From positions 18,240,599 through 18,304,598 of the forward strand of contig OX439133.1 of assembly GCA_949318235.1 (NCBI GenBank): a stretch of 64,000 nucleotides of DNA, in the 5' to 3' direction. Below, piece by piece: positions 28,581 to 42,109 of this stretch. Position numbers and translations under genes: made by a program. The notes under the pieces are model-generated. The model saw nothing but the letters and a program-made list of their open reading frames with translations, did not search any database and was not told the DNA's origin. Each line of letters opens with the position of its first letter. The stretch's first letter is position 1. Origin of the DNA: Ecdyonurus torrentis (lineage: Eukaryota; Arthropoda; Insecta; Ephemeroptera; Heptageniidae).

Positions 28581-29997
28581 ATGAAAACCTAAAAGTTTTT
28601 GTTTGAATTTATTTGTATTTTTTTTTTAATTTTGATAATTATATGTATAATAATTCAAATAAAATATTTTTTGAAATTTAAAAAAATAATTTAAAAATAA
28701 AAACATATAGTGCATATATTATAATATTTTATTACGCAATTTTATAAATATATTTACGTTTCGCACAAATATGATAAAGTTAACAATTCAATTTTTTCTA
28801 AGTTTTCATTTAAGTACCAATGTTAATTAAAGATATGAGAAATATGCGTTTTGAACATTAACAAATTTTTCAAGAAAACAAAACAATCAGCTGCTGCAGC
28901 TTTTTCTTAAGAAGATTAATAATATGGTGACCAAGCATGAAGTTATATATATTAATTGCGCTTGGACACCATACTATATTATTGATAATTGCTCAGAATA
29001 GACAAAAATTAGGTCATTGGCCTTTTTCTTTGCAAAATGGTTTACTTTTCTCACATATTTAAGATACAAATTCAATCTATTAAAAAAATAATGTTTTAAA
29101 AGAAGGTTAACTTGTTAGAATTTTTAAACTGGCAAAGTGAGTCATTTTCCTATGCGACCCATGTTATTGAGTTATCCAACGTGGCGTCGACGTTAACAAG
29201 AATTCATGCACCCTATTGCAATGTTGTTAAAACAAATATTATTTGTATTTTGTCTGGCATTTTTTCTACATTCTATGACATTAAAACCGTAAACTTGTGT
29301 CAAAAGCCATAGACAACATTTGTTCTCTATAATATTTAAACACAAAATTGGATCTATAGAAATAATGACAATTTTTATCATAATGTAAATGTGGCTCCAC
29401 AAGAGAGTGTAAAATACTGTAATGTTATGAGCGTGAATACTTCTGTTTATGACGTCAGAAACAGGCACAAATTAGTATGAAAATGTTGGGTGGGTTTCAA
29501 AAATCGAATATTTCTGATCACTGCTACGGAGCTACAGTTGAGTTTTGAGACCAACTATTGTTATTTATGTAAGTCTTATCAAGTGTTTTGTTATGTAAAT
29601 TGCAGTGTTATCTTCGTGACTACTTCTGTTAACTTATAAATAAGCATTAAAATAAACTTTAAAAGTATTGATGATATTACAAAAATGTTTATTATATATT
29701 TATTTTATACTATTTTAGTTTTAACCAATAATATTTTTTTATATAAAATATAAAACAAAATATAATTCAATAATTTAAAATTACTAACATTTTATACATA
29801 GTTTATAATATTTAAAACGTAAATTTATAAATAAACTACAATTATTACCAATATAAATTAACAAAGTTATTCTCTCTACTCAACTTCCACTTCAAAGTAG
29901 ATCGAATGGATATTAATTAGCTGGTAATGAATATACGTTTTCAAACAATGAAGTAAGTTAAATCTGAAAAAGAATCAGATGCTGCGGATTAGATTAA
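28581..29997 (+). repeat. Array block 10
   Basis: Monomer A/T tail, a new head (CAGCTGCTGCAGCTTTTTCT near 28888), the landmark CCAACGTGGCGTCGACGTTA near 29174, TATGACGTCAGAAACAGG near 29449, and the next A/T tail. This is one of the most complete monomers (about 1.4 kb). Open frames here are shadows. Confidence 0.88.
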
Positions 29998-30326
29998 GGT
30001 AGTAGGGGACCGACGTCGGCCATTTGACTCAAACTTTTTTCGTCTTTAAAATTCTAAAATTTTGCACAATGATACTTCAGCTTGAGACAATTTCAAATTA
30101 ATAAACATTTGTGGGGGTCACCGTGCAGGTTAATTTTATATATTTTTTTTAAATTTTAAGCCCATAAGCACTAATGTTAATTTCAATAATTGTTATCTTA
30201 TTTCGGGACGGTCAAACATCATGAAATTTTTATCACGGCTAGGTGTGACCCTTAGCTACACAATGACACCAATTTAAACCCAAATAACTTCTAGTTTTTG
30301 AGATATAAGGTCAGTACCGTACTCCC
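29998..30326 (+). mobile_element. TTAA MITE, GGGAGTAGG family (329 bp)
   Basis: TTAA lies on both sides (29994-29997, 30327-30330). Ends are GGTAGTAGGGGACCGAC and GTACCGTACTCCC. Interior motifs are AAATTTTGCACAATGATAC, CTTCAGCTTGAGACAA, GGGACGGTCAAACATCATG, TAGGTGTGACCCTTAGC and CTTCTAGTTTTTGAGATATA. It is non-coding and inserted exactly in the monomer's GATTAAGG site. Confidence 0.85.
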
Positions 30327-31758
30327 TTAAGGCGGAGTAAAGTAAGATGTATACGCATGACGTTTTATTAAATGCGTTTGGACCCCATACTGGATTATTG
30401 AATAACATTCTTCAGCATAGAATAATAAAGTTGTTGCCTTATTTTCTTTGAAAAATGTTTTTTTTCTTTATTACATTCTTTGTCACATACTAGTGATTGT
30501 GATACTAATTCAACCAAACAAAAGTATCGTTGTTTTAAAAAGTATTTCTTATATCTTAAGACTGGCAAAATGAGTCATTGTCCTATATCGGCCCATGTTA
30601 TTGAGTTATCCAACATGACGTTGACGTTAACATGAATGCATACACCCTGTTGCAATATTGTTAAACAATTTGTATTTATTGATTAACATTAAAAATAAAA
30701 AAAAAAAAAAAAAAAAGAAATAAGTTTTAATAGTTTTTTTTTATTTTAAAAAAGTTTCTAATTTTACTAAAATTTGCCGCTAAAATTTGAATTTTTATAA
30801 TTACACGTTATCTTTAAAGTGGTATAACTTAAATATTGGATTGATGTTTCACGTAACTAAACTTTTAACTACCATTTCTTCTTTATTTTGTGTGCGACTG
30901 GCTAGTTTGCGAGATATCAGTCGGTCATTTAACCCCCTAAACACCATCGAATGTTTTTAAAAATAGTTCTTACTATTTTTAAACTGGTAAAATGAGTCAT
31001 ATTCCTATATTGGCATTATGTTATTGAGTGATCCAACATGGAGTCGACTTTAATATATATGCATACACTTTACTGTATTGTTTATGATGTCAGAAACAGG
31101 TAGTAATTAGTATAAAAATGTTGTGCGGGTTGTTTAAGTGAAATTTTTTTCTGATCACTTCTATGGCATTACAGTTGGGTTTTGAGACAACCTAATGTTA
31201 TTTATGTAAGTGCAATCAAGTGTTTTGTGATTTAAATAGTAATTTGGTCATGTCTATGCCTTTAAATCAAGTTAGAGTAATTTAAAACGTAACTTTAAAA
31301 ACAATTGATGATTTAAAAGAAAAGTTTATAATTATAATTTTTTATTTTTATAGTTAAAACAAAGTTATATTATTAATTTATAATATTAAATTTATAATAA
31401 TTTAAAAAATAATTAAAAAATTACAACATATAGTATATAGTTTATAATATTTTATAAGTAAATTTATAAATTAAATTAAACTACACATGTGAATTGTTAC
31501 AAATGAAATGAAATATGATCATTGTCGTCTTCCCAAATTGAGTATAAAACGTCCGATTGATTATATATATTTTTTATATTTGAGTAAGATGAGTCTTAAA
31601 GGTAAGGTAATAAATGACATTGAAGTTATTCAAGAATATTAATCATAAACAGCTGCAGCGGGATTTGATTAAACAGTTTAATATGGTGTAGTCGCATGTT
31701 TTATTATTAAATTCGCTTGCACAACATACTGGATCAATGAATAACTTAGTTCAGCATA
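30327..31758 (+). repeat. Array block 11
   Basis: Two monomers with landmarks near 30609 (ACATGACGTTGACG variant) and 31033 (ACATGGAGTCGAC variant) and a module B fragment at about 30720-30945. Confidence 0.87.
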
Positions 31759-32050
31759 ACTTCTTTAGTCCAGAGTTTTTTTTTTTTTTTTTTTTTTTTT
31801 TAATTATTTCACTTGTGTACATTTTAACCACGTTGTTGTGCGGTTCTCAGTAGGACAAAACTATGCAATTTTTGTCAAAAAGGTTTTCTTGCTTACCCCT
31901 ACCCACTCTAGAATGCTCAAAATATCGTAAAATCAGGGACGTTTTCTAGTCTCAGTTTTGTATTTTTATCTCCATTTTTTTTTCGATTTATTTCTATTTA
32001 TCATTGAATTATCTGATGTCCAGTGTATTGTATACTTGGACTGAAGTGGG
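31759..32050. mobile_element. Putative TA-flanked element, 292 bp
   Basis: It splits the monomer text TTCAGCATA / TAGAACAAACTACG. Its ends, ACTTCTTTAGTCC at the left and the complement of the right end (CCCACTTCAGTCC), are similar inverted sequences, with TA on each side as in Tc1/mariner insertions. A 25-base T run lies just inside the left end. No transposase is present. The boundary choice is approximate. Confidence 0.6.
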
Positions 32051-32536
32051 TAGAACAAACTACGTTTGTGGTTATTATATTTGGCAAAATAGTTTATTAT
32101 TATTAATGTTACATACTTGAGATATTAATTAAACCTGTGATATTAGTATTTTTAAATTAGCAAAATGTGCCATTGTCCTATATCGGACCATGTTATTGAG
32201 TGATCTAACATGAAGTCAAATTTAACATGAATGCATACACCCTATTGCAATGTTGTTAACCAATTATTATTTGTATTTTGTCTAGCATTTTCTTCCTTAT
32301 TTGACACCAAAAACGCAAGCTTGTCTCGTCTGACATAAATGTAAATATGGCCCCACAAGAGAGGGAAATTACTGTAAAGTGCACTATTTGTGTGACTATT
32401 TCTGTTTATGACGTCAGAAACTGACAAAAATTAGAATGAAAATGTTGAGAGGGTTGCATATGCCGCCATTTTCCGATCACAACTGTGGGTTTTCAGACAA
32501 ATAATTTTATTTCTGTAAGTCTTATTAAGTGTTTTG
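32051..32536 (+). repeat. Array block 12
   Basis: One monomer missing part of its middle, with landmark near 32200 (ACATGAAGTCAAA, degenerate), TATGACGTCAGAAACTG near 32406, and CTTATTAAGTGTTTTG, where the next element has landed. Confidence 0.85.
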
Positions 32537-33309
32537 TAGAGCTGTATATTTAAACCGAGCTGAACTCGAACTTTGTCCAACATTTTCGAGTATTCGGTTT
32601 CGAGTTGAGACCGTAAACGAGTCGTCAAAATACACGAGCTAATGAGTTAAAATCGGTCCGAAAACTTTTTATTTTATTTTATATTTTTTTTATTTTATTA
32701 TTATTATTATTTTTTTTTTTTTGTTGAGATAATCAAGATGCTATAAGGGATTTCACAGGATGCCATTGTCCATACATCTCAAACAACAGTTAATAGTTAA
32801 TGTTAATTGTGCTGCAAGCATAATTCTTTAATATAAATGCAAATAATAATAATAGGCCTAATAATAATAATAACAAAAATTAAAATTAAATACTAAAAAA
32901 ATAAGATGGAAATTGGTCTATATAACTTCTTGTTGGCATATTGCAAAATGCATAAAAAATACCATTAGATCAAATAATGCACATTTTCGTGCTAAAATTT
33001 AAATATTTTACCATACTGGATTATTTCGAAATAAAAGTAAACATTTATGTAGATTGATTTACAAATTTATCATTGAAATAAGAGGTAATTATTTTAAACA
33101 ATTAAAGAGCTTTAGTATTTGGGCTCGAAAAACTCGTTTTCGAGCTTTAGCCCGAACCTCGATTTTACGAGTTTTAGTTTGATTTTCGAGCTTTGGCTCG
33201 TTTTTGAGTTTTTTTTAACTCGATTTCAACCTGAAACCGTGTTTCGAGTCTAACCGGTCTAAAAGTTTTCAACTCGGTCTCAGGGATTTTCGAGTTTTTT
33301 ACAGCTCTA
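32537..33309. mobile_element. Non-autonomous hAT-like element, 773 bp
   Basis: 8-bp target duplication GTGTTTTG (32529-32536 and 33310-33317). Ends are TAGAGCTGTA and TACAGCTCTA. This terminal pattern together with an 8-bp duplication is the hAT hallmark. The monomer consensus has AAGTGTTTTGTGATGTAAAT once. Both ends of the interior are dense in GAG/CTCGA-type short repeats (ACGAGTTTTAGTTTG, TTTTCGAGCTTTGGCTCG). The middle is AT-rich with ATT and AAT repeats. No transposase frame; the 65-residue frame near 32431 straddles the boundary. Confidence 0.85.
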
Positions 33310-35335
33310 GTGTTTTGTAATATAAATTGCAGTGTTTTTTTCTGGTCTATGCCTCTATCAAGTAAGAGTAGTTTAAAACCTAATTATGATTACTATTAAT
33401 GATGTAATAAAAATATTTGTTTTATTTACTTTGTATTAAAAATTTTAATAAAAAGTTTTAATGAATTAAAAAAATACATTTTTAAAAATTTTAAAAATTA
33501 TTTAATAATAATAATATATTATACAATTGAAAATTTATAATATTTTATAAATAAAATAATAAAAAAAAAAATACAATAACCTAACGTGAAGATGATTAAA
33601 ATTTTCAAATATGTGATTGGTTTCCATTACCTGTAAATTTTGTGAGTTTGCGGTTAAAGAGGGTATCCGACTGAACTAGGACCGAAAATTGTAAAAAGGG
33701 GAACTACACTCACAATATTTGTTTTTACATTCTTACTCTCCAGCAACCAAACATTACAATACTGAAATGAAATCGAGTAGATTAAAAATAATGAATAAAA
33801 TGCTCCGAAAAAAGTTTTAGTTAAATTATTTTTTATTATAATAAGTATCTATTTTAAATGTCAACATGTTACTTTAATCTGTAAAGTAGAATAACAAATA
33901 TTTGATCGTGATTTTACATTTTTGACGAAGCTATTATTTTCCTTTTCTTTTTTACTTTGGGTTAATTTTATAATTTGCGTCTAGTTTGCGAGATATCAAA
34001 CGGTCATCTACTCCCTTAAGATAAGGAGTTTAATAGTGTGTATCCGCATGACGTTTTATTAAATGCGCTTGGAGACCATACTGGAGTAATAAATAACATT
34101 GTTCAGTATAGAACAAACTATGTTGTTAGCTTTTAACTTCGCTAAATCGTGTTTTATTATTATTATGATTTTTCCCCCAAATACTGGAGATGCCATTTCA
34201 ACCTATTACAACATCAATGCTCTCAAAAATATTTCATACTACTTTAACACTGCCAGAATGAGTAATGTTTCTATATTGGCTTATTATTATGTTAATGAGT
34301 AATCCTACATGGCGACGACTTGAACATTGTTTATGACGTCAAAAACAGGTAAAAATTGGTATGAAAATGTTGTGAGTGTTGCTTAAGTTGAAATTCTCTG
34401 ATCACTGTTACGGTGCTACAGTTGGGATTAGATACGAACTAATTTTATTTATGCAAGTCTCATCAAGTATTTTGTGTGAAGTAAATTGTATTATTTTCTT
34501 CTAGTCTATGCTTTAACTCAATCGAAAGTCATTTTAAGCCAAACTAAAAAAAAAAAAAATTACTGTTATTATAAAAATATATATTATATTTATTTTTATT
34601 ATATTTATTATTAAATTTTAACGATTTAAAAAAAAATTGCATAATTTATAAAAAATATATTTTAACAATTTAAACAAATTATTTAGCATAGTATACAGTA
34701 TTATATAGTTTATAATATTTTATTAGTTTTGTACGTTAATTTATAAAATAAATTACGATAGCTAAATGAAAAATGAATAAATTATTCAATTTAATTTATC
34801 TTTGAAGTTTTTGTGACCGTGATCATCAAATAGAATCAAATAGAAATTAGATTGCTGTAGAGAAACGAAAGTTATGCAAATTAAGATATCATTCAATGAT
34901 ATAAAATAATCAGTAGATGCATAATTTGATTAACGAAGACCGCTGTGACCGACTTGAAATATAAACCGGAAATCGTTAAAAGAAGAACTATATTATCACA
35001 ATATTTCTTTTTACATTGTTTTAATTCCAGTAAAAAAACTACTATACTTTTTAAAAGTAAATGAGTAAATTAAAGAAATAGACAAAAAAAGAAAAAAAAA
35101 AAAACGAAAATTGTTGTAGTATTATTTTTTACTTTAAACAAGTTTCTAATGTGACTAAATCTTGCAGCTAAAATTTATATTTCCACATTTGCATGTAATC
35201 TGTAAAGTGGAATAACTTAACTTTTTGATCGTATTTCACATTTTTGACGCAGCTTACCTTTTAAAAACCATTTTTTCTTTACTTTATGTTAATTTTATAG
35301 TTTGCGAGATATCAGTCGGTCACCTACTCACTTAA
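33310..35335 (+). repeat. Array block 13
   Basis: Monomer 3' part, module B (about 33660-34015), a monomer with degenerate landmark near 34300 (ACATGGCGACGACTTG), and a second module B (about 34945-35331) ending GATATCAGTCGGTCACCTAC. The monomer at 34020-34500 is close to that at 5445-5900. Confidence 0.87.
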
Positions 35336-35985
35336 GGTACTACTTTAGGGTAGCAATGTTGTCGTAAAATTTAATTTAGTATCACTTTTTAGGTTCATAA
35401 TGAACCAAGGAACAATTCTCTATACTCCAAAAAGTTTCGGCTCAAATCAAATCTTCCGCAAATTAGCATTAAAAGTCGTTGGGATACGCCCCCTTTAACA
35501 CGCAAAACATACAAAACTTCAAGCTCCCCGTGTGCAAAATTTTTCTTGACCAACTTCTAAACAAAAAATACTAGTGTGTTCTATAGGTCAAGTTTTAATG
35601 AATTTGACTTTTTAAACGATTTTTACGAGACATTTATAGAGAAAAAAATTAATGAAGATTGCATATTCACATTAACATGGGTCAATTTGCGATAATTTTT
35701 TTCTCGGCAGATTCGTTCTAGAAAAATCATTTTTCATTAAAAATCAACAAAAAGAACAAGCTAGTATTTTTTTTAACCGCTGAAAAAAATTTGAAGTTGT
35801 TCAAAATTAGGGTCCAAATATAGATTCATTAGCATTAGGGGGCGGGGCATTTGCGATACTTTGACGCTCTGTTGCGACGCGAGTTTTTGAGATGGAATTT
35901 TTTTTATTTCATTTTTGGGTACACCAGCCTTAACTTAATTCAAAGTCATAATAAAAAATGTTCACTCCTACCCTAAAGTAGTACC
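35336..35985. mobile_element. TTAA-flanked non-autonomous element, 650 bp
   Basis: TTAA at 35332-35335 and 35986-35989. Ends are GGTACTACTTTAGGGTAG and CTACCCTAAAGTAGTACC, a perfect 18-bp inverted repeat. The empty form CTCCCCTAACAGCATCAA (27250) and CCCCCTTAACAGCATCAA (17886) is seen in sister monomers. The interior is less AT-rich than the array and has no long frame. The family is distinct from the GGGAGTAGG MITEs and from the 8256-9635 element. Confidence 0.88.
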
Positions 35986-38900
35986 TTAACAGCATCAATG
36001 TTCTCACAAATATTTCTTACTATTTCTAAACTTGTAAAATGGATCATATATCTATATGTAATTGTGTGATCTAACATGGCGTCAACTTTAACATAAATGC
36101 ATACCCCCTATTGTATTGTTCATGACATCAGAAATCGGAAAAAATTAACATAAAAATGTCGTGCGTGTTGCAATAGTCACAATTTTGTGATCACTGTTAC
36201 GTGCTACAGTTGGGCTTTGAGACCAACTATGTAAGTCTCATCAATTGTTTTAAGATGTAAATACTATTATTTTCTTCTTGTCTATGTCTTTAAATAAGGT
36301 AAAAGTTAATTACATCTAAACTTAGAAAACTATTAATGATATAATAATTTATGTCCTATTTATTTTATAACACTTTGTTTTTATTAAAAAATAATAATAA
36401 AAACTCATTTTACATAATTTAAAATACTTAAAATAGTACATAAATAATTGTATTTTGTATGTAAATTTATAAATTAAATTACAATCATTGAATATGAAGA
36501 TAAGTAAAATATTTCTGATCTCTTTACTATAGGGTGTATGCGGATGTCGTCACATTTATTGCGCTTGGAGGCCATACTGGAGTAGTGCATAACATTGCTC
36601 AGCATAGGAAAAACTTCATTTAAGCCAATTTTCTTTGGGAGATCTGGTAATTTTTTGTTATTGTTATTTTTCTCACATACTTGAGATAACAATTCAACAT
36701 ATTTACAGCATCAATGCTCTCAAAAATATTGCATAGTGTTTTGAAACTGGCAAAATGATTTTTTTTCCTATACCACCCATGTTATTGAGTTATCCAACAT
36801 GGCGTCGACTTTAACATGAATGCATACACCCTCTGGCAACATTGTTTAACAATTATTATTTCTATTTTGTCTGGCTTTTTCTTCCTTCTATGACACCAAA
36901 ACCGCAAGCTTGTGCCTAAAAGGCCTAAAGCCATAGTCAGAATGTTCTCTTTAATAATTAAACACAAAATGGGATCCACAGAACTGATGACAATTTATAC
37001 CAGAATGTAAACATAGATCCACACGAGAGGTCAAAGTACAGTAAAGTATGTTATTTGCGTGAGTATTCCTGTGTATGACGTCAGAAACAGGGAAACCTAG
37101 TATGAAAATTTTAAGTAGTTTTATAACTCGAAATTGTCCAGACACAGCTACGGTACTACAGTTGGGCTTTGAGACAAAATATTTTTATTAATCTAAGTTT
37201 TAATAAACTTTTTAATAAAAATTTATGTTATTATAAGTTATATAATAAAAGTATTTTTAATTTAAAAAAAAATATTTTAACAATTAAAAATAATAAAATA
37301 CGTAGATAAATTATAATATTTATTAATTAAATTTATAAATTAAATTGCAACCACTGTATGTATAGATGAATAAATTGTTCATATGTTAGGTTTGTTTCGT
37401 TTTCTAACTCATTCGAGGATATTTAGTGATGAACGAATGGTAAATAATTTGTTCTTGATGAAAATAAGTTTAATTAAATAAGAAATAATATAATACCATA
37501 AAATAATTAAATGCCGCTGATTTTGATTATGGATTTCAATAGGGTGTATAGTATACGCATGACGATTTATTAAATGTGTTTTTGAACACATGAATAACAT
37601 AGTTCAGCATATTATGACAAACTACGTTTTTACGTATTTTCTGTTTATTTAATATTTTTCTAACATACTTGAGATACAAATTCAACATTATATGAAAAAC
37701 ATCAATACTAAAAAAAAAAAAAAAAAAATCATAGTATTTTAAAATTGAAAAAATAAGTTATGTTCCTACATTGCACCATGTTATTTAGTTTATCCAACAT
37801 GGCGTCGACTTTAATATAAATGCAAACACCCTATTGTCATGTTTATGACGCAGGTAAAAATTAGCATGAAAATTTTGTGCTGGTTGCATAAGTTGAAATT
37901 GTCTGATCACTTCTACGGCGCTACTGTTGGGTTTTGAGACAAACTAAAGTGATTTATGAAAGTCTTATTAAGTGTTTTGTGATGTAAATTGCAGTGGTTT
38001 CTTTGTGTCTATTTCTTTTTATTAAGTTAAAAAAAATAAAACCAAACTATAAAAACTATTGATGATATCATAAAAAAGTTTATTATATTAAGTTTTTATT
38101 ATTTAACTTATATTTAAATATATTATAATGTATTAAAATACATTTTTAACGATTTAAATAATAATTTTAGTTTTATAAGTTATAGTACATAGTAAATAAA
38201 TTTGTATGAGTAAATTTATAAATTAAATTAAAATTATTGTCTTGTTACGTTAATAACTTTTCAATTAAATGAATTAGCTATACCTATGGCTATTGAAGGA
38301 CGAAGGACGAATGATATTTAATTTGTTTTGATGAAAATGCGTTGAACATAATATAATATATATAATAAACAATAATTGCTACCAAATTTCATTACTGATG
38401 ACGTTGACCGAATTGACTTGGACCGGAAATCCATAAAAAAGGGGTATTATATTATCTCAATATTTCTTTTTACATTCTTTATTTCCAACAAATACTCACA
38501 AAAAAAATATATATATGCAAAGTATTTTTAAAATTGCAAATTGAGTCATTTTCCTATATCGGCCCATGACCTACGCTATTGTGTTATCCAACATGGTGTC
38601 GACGTTAACATGAATGCATATTGCATACACTCTATTGCATTATTGTAAAACAATTATTATTTGTATTTTGCCTGGCAATTTTCGCCCTACAATTACAACA
38701 AAACTGCAAGCTTGTTCCTAAAGCCATAGACAACATGTTCTCTATAATAATTAAATACACAATTGAATTGACAGAACTGATGACAATTTATACCAGAATG
38801 TATAAATGTGACCCCACGAGGGAGTGTAAAAATTCTCTAAAATATGCAATTTACGTGATTATTTCTGTTTATGACTTTAGAAACTTTCCAAACTTGATAT

Positions 38901-39446
38901 GAAAATGTTGTGCGAGTTGCATTAATCAAAATTTTTTGATAACTGCTACGGAACTTCAGTTGGATTTTGAGACAAACTTAAGTTATTTATGTAAGTCTCT
39001 TGAAGTAATTTTGATGTAAATTATATTATTTTTTACTTGTCTTTCTGTAAATCTAGTTTACAAGAAAAAAAATAAACCAAACTATGAAAACTATTGATAT
39101 CAAAAAAAAATTATCATTTTTATTATTCTGAATTATTTTAGTTTTTAAAAATAATGTATTATGTTATAAAAAAGGCATTTAAAAATATTTAAATAATAAT
39201 TAAAAAAATAATAACATAGTAGTAAATAATTTATAATATTTTATAAGTATATTTATAAATTATATTAAAATAATAAATAGTAAATGCATTTTTATGCAAT
39301 GGGTTTACTTGGTCTGCATTGAATACTTTTGAAGAATGAATGATAAGTAAATTGTGGTTGATGTATTTACCTTTTACCAATTTTGAAATATATCGAAAAT
39401 ATAAATACCCAGCTGAAGCGGCCATTGATTAAGAAGTTAATAGTTT
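35986..39446 (+). repeat. Array block 14
   Basis: Monomers with landmarks near 36070, 36793, 37795 and 38590. The head of the 36530-36830 monomer (GGCCATACTGGAGTAGTGCA) is the template-like relative of the inverted segment at 53122-53422. Short frames here are shadows. Confidence 0.88.
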
Positions 39447-39658
39447 GAGGTTATCGGTTTAAAAAAAATGCTTAAAAATGATTATGGCTTAAACACGTAA
39501 AAGTTTGTCTAGTATTTCTCATTAAAATTTCTCCGAAATCGGTAGAGTAGTTTTCTCAAAAATCGCAAAAAAACGTGTTTTTCCCCATAAGCGTAATGTT
39601 AAATTAGGGGACCCCGTAGCTTTCCCCGCGACTTCCCGCGCGATAAACCGATAACCTC
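39447..39658. mobile_element. MITE with GAGGTTATCGGTTTA termini, copy 2
   Basis: GAGGTTATCGGTTTA at the left and TAAACCGATAACCTC at the right form a perfect 15-bp inverted repeat. The interior (TTTCTCCGAAATCGGTAGAG, GCGTAATGTTAAATTAGGGG) matches 4209-4412. It is inserted in a monomer head. Confidence 0.87.
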
Positions 39659-39799
39659 CATTCATTAAATGCGCTTGCAGACCATACTGGGGTAATAAAT
39701 AACAAAAAATAATAATTATTTGTTAATAAGAAACAGGTAAAATTAGTATGAAAATGTTGTTCGAGTTGCATAAGCCGAAATTTACTGATAACAGCTATA

Positions 39800-39922
39800 T
39801 CTAACAGGTATCTACAAATCTGGCCACGACACGCATAATAGCTTCAGGTAACACAGCAAATACCTACTTTGTGTGACATGGCGAGATTTGCAGATACATA
39901 TAATAGCCGCGTGGCTGTGAAA
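39800..39922. mobile_element. Foldback family of 26.3 kb, truncated copy 2
   Basis: AGGTATCTACAAATCTGGCC, CAGGTAACACAGCAAATACC, TACTTTGTGTGACATGGCGA and TAATAGCCGCGTGGCTGTGA correspond to the right two thirds of the 26321-26523 element. The outer left arm is gone. Confidence 0.75.
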
Positions 39923-40735
39923 TTTTACAATATTTCATTTTACATTCTTTATTTACAACAATCAAAGTTTCAGTTGAATTCATCATTCATTTGAATACTT
40001 CCATCTTCCCCTATTTGGTGAGAGACGATCGTATAGAAAAGAATTGGTGATACAAGAAAATGCATATTATTACAAGTTTGCAAAATAATTCCACAATATA
40101 AACAATCAGCTGCTGCGGGATTTGATTAATGGGTAAAATAAGGTTTTTCGCATGACGTTTTATTTACTGCGCTTGGAGACCATAGTGGGATTCATGAATG
40201 ACTTTGTTCAGCATTAAACGAACTAAGTTTTTGAATTAGCAAATTAGAAATAATTTAATATAATCAGTTGCTGCGGAATTTTATTAAGAGGTCCAATAGT
40301 GTGTATGCGCATGACGTTTTATAAAATGCACTTGGACCAAGAATAACATTGATCAGCATCTATAGGGCAAAAAATGTTGTTGCCTATTTTCTGTTATTAA
40401 TTTATTATTTTTCTCACATACTTGAGATACTAATTCAACATATTAAAAGCATCAATGCTCAAAAAAACATTTCATAGTAATTAAAAATTAGTACAATTAG
40501 TTATTTTCCTACATCGACCCATGTTATTTAGTTTATCCAACATGGCATCGACTTTAATATAAATGCAAACACCCTATTGCAATGTTTATGACGCAGGTAA
40601 AAATTAGTATGAAAATTTTGTGCTGGCTGCATAAGTTGAAATTTTCTGATCACTACTACGTCACTACAGTTGGGTTTTGTGACAAACTAAAGTTATTTAT
40701 GTAAGTTTCATTAAGTGTTTTGTGATGTAAATTGC
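39923..40735 (+). repeat. Array block 15
   Basis: Monomer heads (CAGCTGCTGCGGGATTTGAT near 40108; CAGTTGCTGCGGAATTTTAT near 40265), landmark near 40540, and GATGTAAATTGCAGTG, where the Sola-like transposon has inserted. From 40265 it is the sister of 12625 and 62090 onward. Confidence 0.88.
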
Positions 40736-40739
40736 AGTG

Positions 40740-40949
40740 CGTCTCTATCGCGCCAAAATAAAGCTTGTGCACCTATCACACGGCCAGTGAACGTTTCTTG
40801 TGAAATTATCACAAGCTCACCCAAACGTTCCTTCTACACTTATCGCGGCGCGCTCGCATATTCCTTGTGTTTTTATCACGAGATCTCTCAATATTCTAAA
40901 TGAATTTATCTTGCGATACGTGAATATTCCTTCTGGATTTATTGTGATA
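40740..40949. repeat. Left terminal inverted repeat of the Sola-like transposon
   Basis: Begins CGTCTCTATCGCGCCAAAAT. It contains repeated short motifs such as CCTTGTG/CTTGTG and ATCACACGG/ATCACAAG that could be transposase-binding subrepeats (inference). Confidence 0.93.
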
Positions 40950-41841
40950 CAAATTTTTTAAATTGCTTACATTTTTTGCGAGTTAATTTAAATTGTTAAA
41001 ATAAATTAAACTAAGTCTCAACAAAAAATTATTAAATTATAATTCAATTATTTGTTTCATTAAAAATGTATTAATTAAATATTTAAATAAGAATTACTTT
41101 ACAGAAATAAATTATTAATCTTATTTTTTTTATATAAAACTATTGTTATACATTCTATTAAATTATGTTAGCAAACAAATATTTATATGCACGGCTGTAT
41201 GAAAAGTATTATGAGTCACTCTAGGTATGTTTGTAAACTTATTTCGGAGAATAGAATCAAAGGTCAGTTCATTTGATCATTTCCTTTCCAAAATATGATA
41301 AGAAATTTAGTTTGACTTGAGCTCTCAAGCTGTTGGGAGCTTGTGATTTTATGTGATTTTTCTAATATGAAATTTTTATTTGAAGCATAGTGTAGTAAAT
41401 AGTTAAATAAAGTGTTAAAATAGTAGTTTTTGTGCAGTGATAATTGATAATGCAATGTGTTATGTTAAAAATTGTTTATAGTGTAATTTATTGAAAAAAT
41501 ACGTAATAAATTTGATTTTTATGATTTTACTTATTATTACTCAGAATTTATAATCAAGAAAGTTTGGAAAGATACAATTATAAAATAAATGTTACAAGGT
41601 AAGATTCTTTTTTTTTTTTCATTTTATTTTGTTTTAAGAAAAGGTTTAGTAAAAATTGTATAATATATCACGTTACAAATATTAAAAGGTAATAAATATG
41701 GCAATCAAATTTGCTAATGTCACGAATATATAAATAATATGTACAACTTCAAAATTATATTCTAACAAGTAATATCACAAGGTATATTGCATTTTATACT
41801 ATTGAATATATAATGAAAATTATTTTAAGCAATATTTTAGT
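40950..41841. other. Non-coding left interior of the Sola-like transposon
   Basis: AT-rich sequence between the left terminal repeat and the tandem repeat. I see no conserved domain. The frame at 41264-41455 has no support. Confidence 0.6.
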
Positions 41842-42091
41842 ACAAAATTAAGCTATTTACAATGCAGACTTATAGTCTTTGTCATTTAAATTAAAAACTA
41901 AAAAATATATCAATAAAAAAATTAAAATATATCACAAAAGTTATTATGATCTACAAAACATACAAAATTAGGTTATTTACAATGCAGACTCAGTCTTTGT
42001 CATTTAAATAAAATGTTACAAAATATATCAATAAAAAATGTAAAATTATGATATATATATATCACGAGAGTTATTATAAATTATAAAACAT
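41842..42091. repeat. Two-copy tandem repeat of about 120 bp downstream of the transposase
   Basis: ACAAAATTAAGCTATTTACA at 41842 recurs as ACAAAATTAGGTTATTTACA at 41962. Both are followed by ATGCAGACT, CTTTGTCATTTAAAT, AATATATCAATAAAAAA and AGTTATTAT. It lies in the 3' flank of the transposase, inside the transposon. Confidence 0.85.
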
Positions 42092-42109
42092 ACACCACAA
42101 TAATACATA

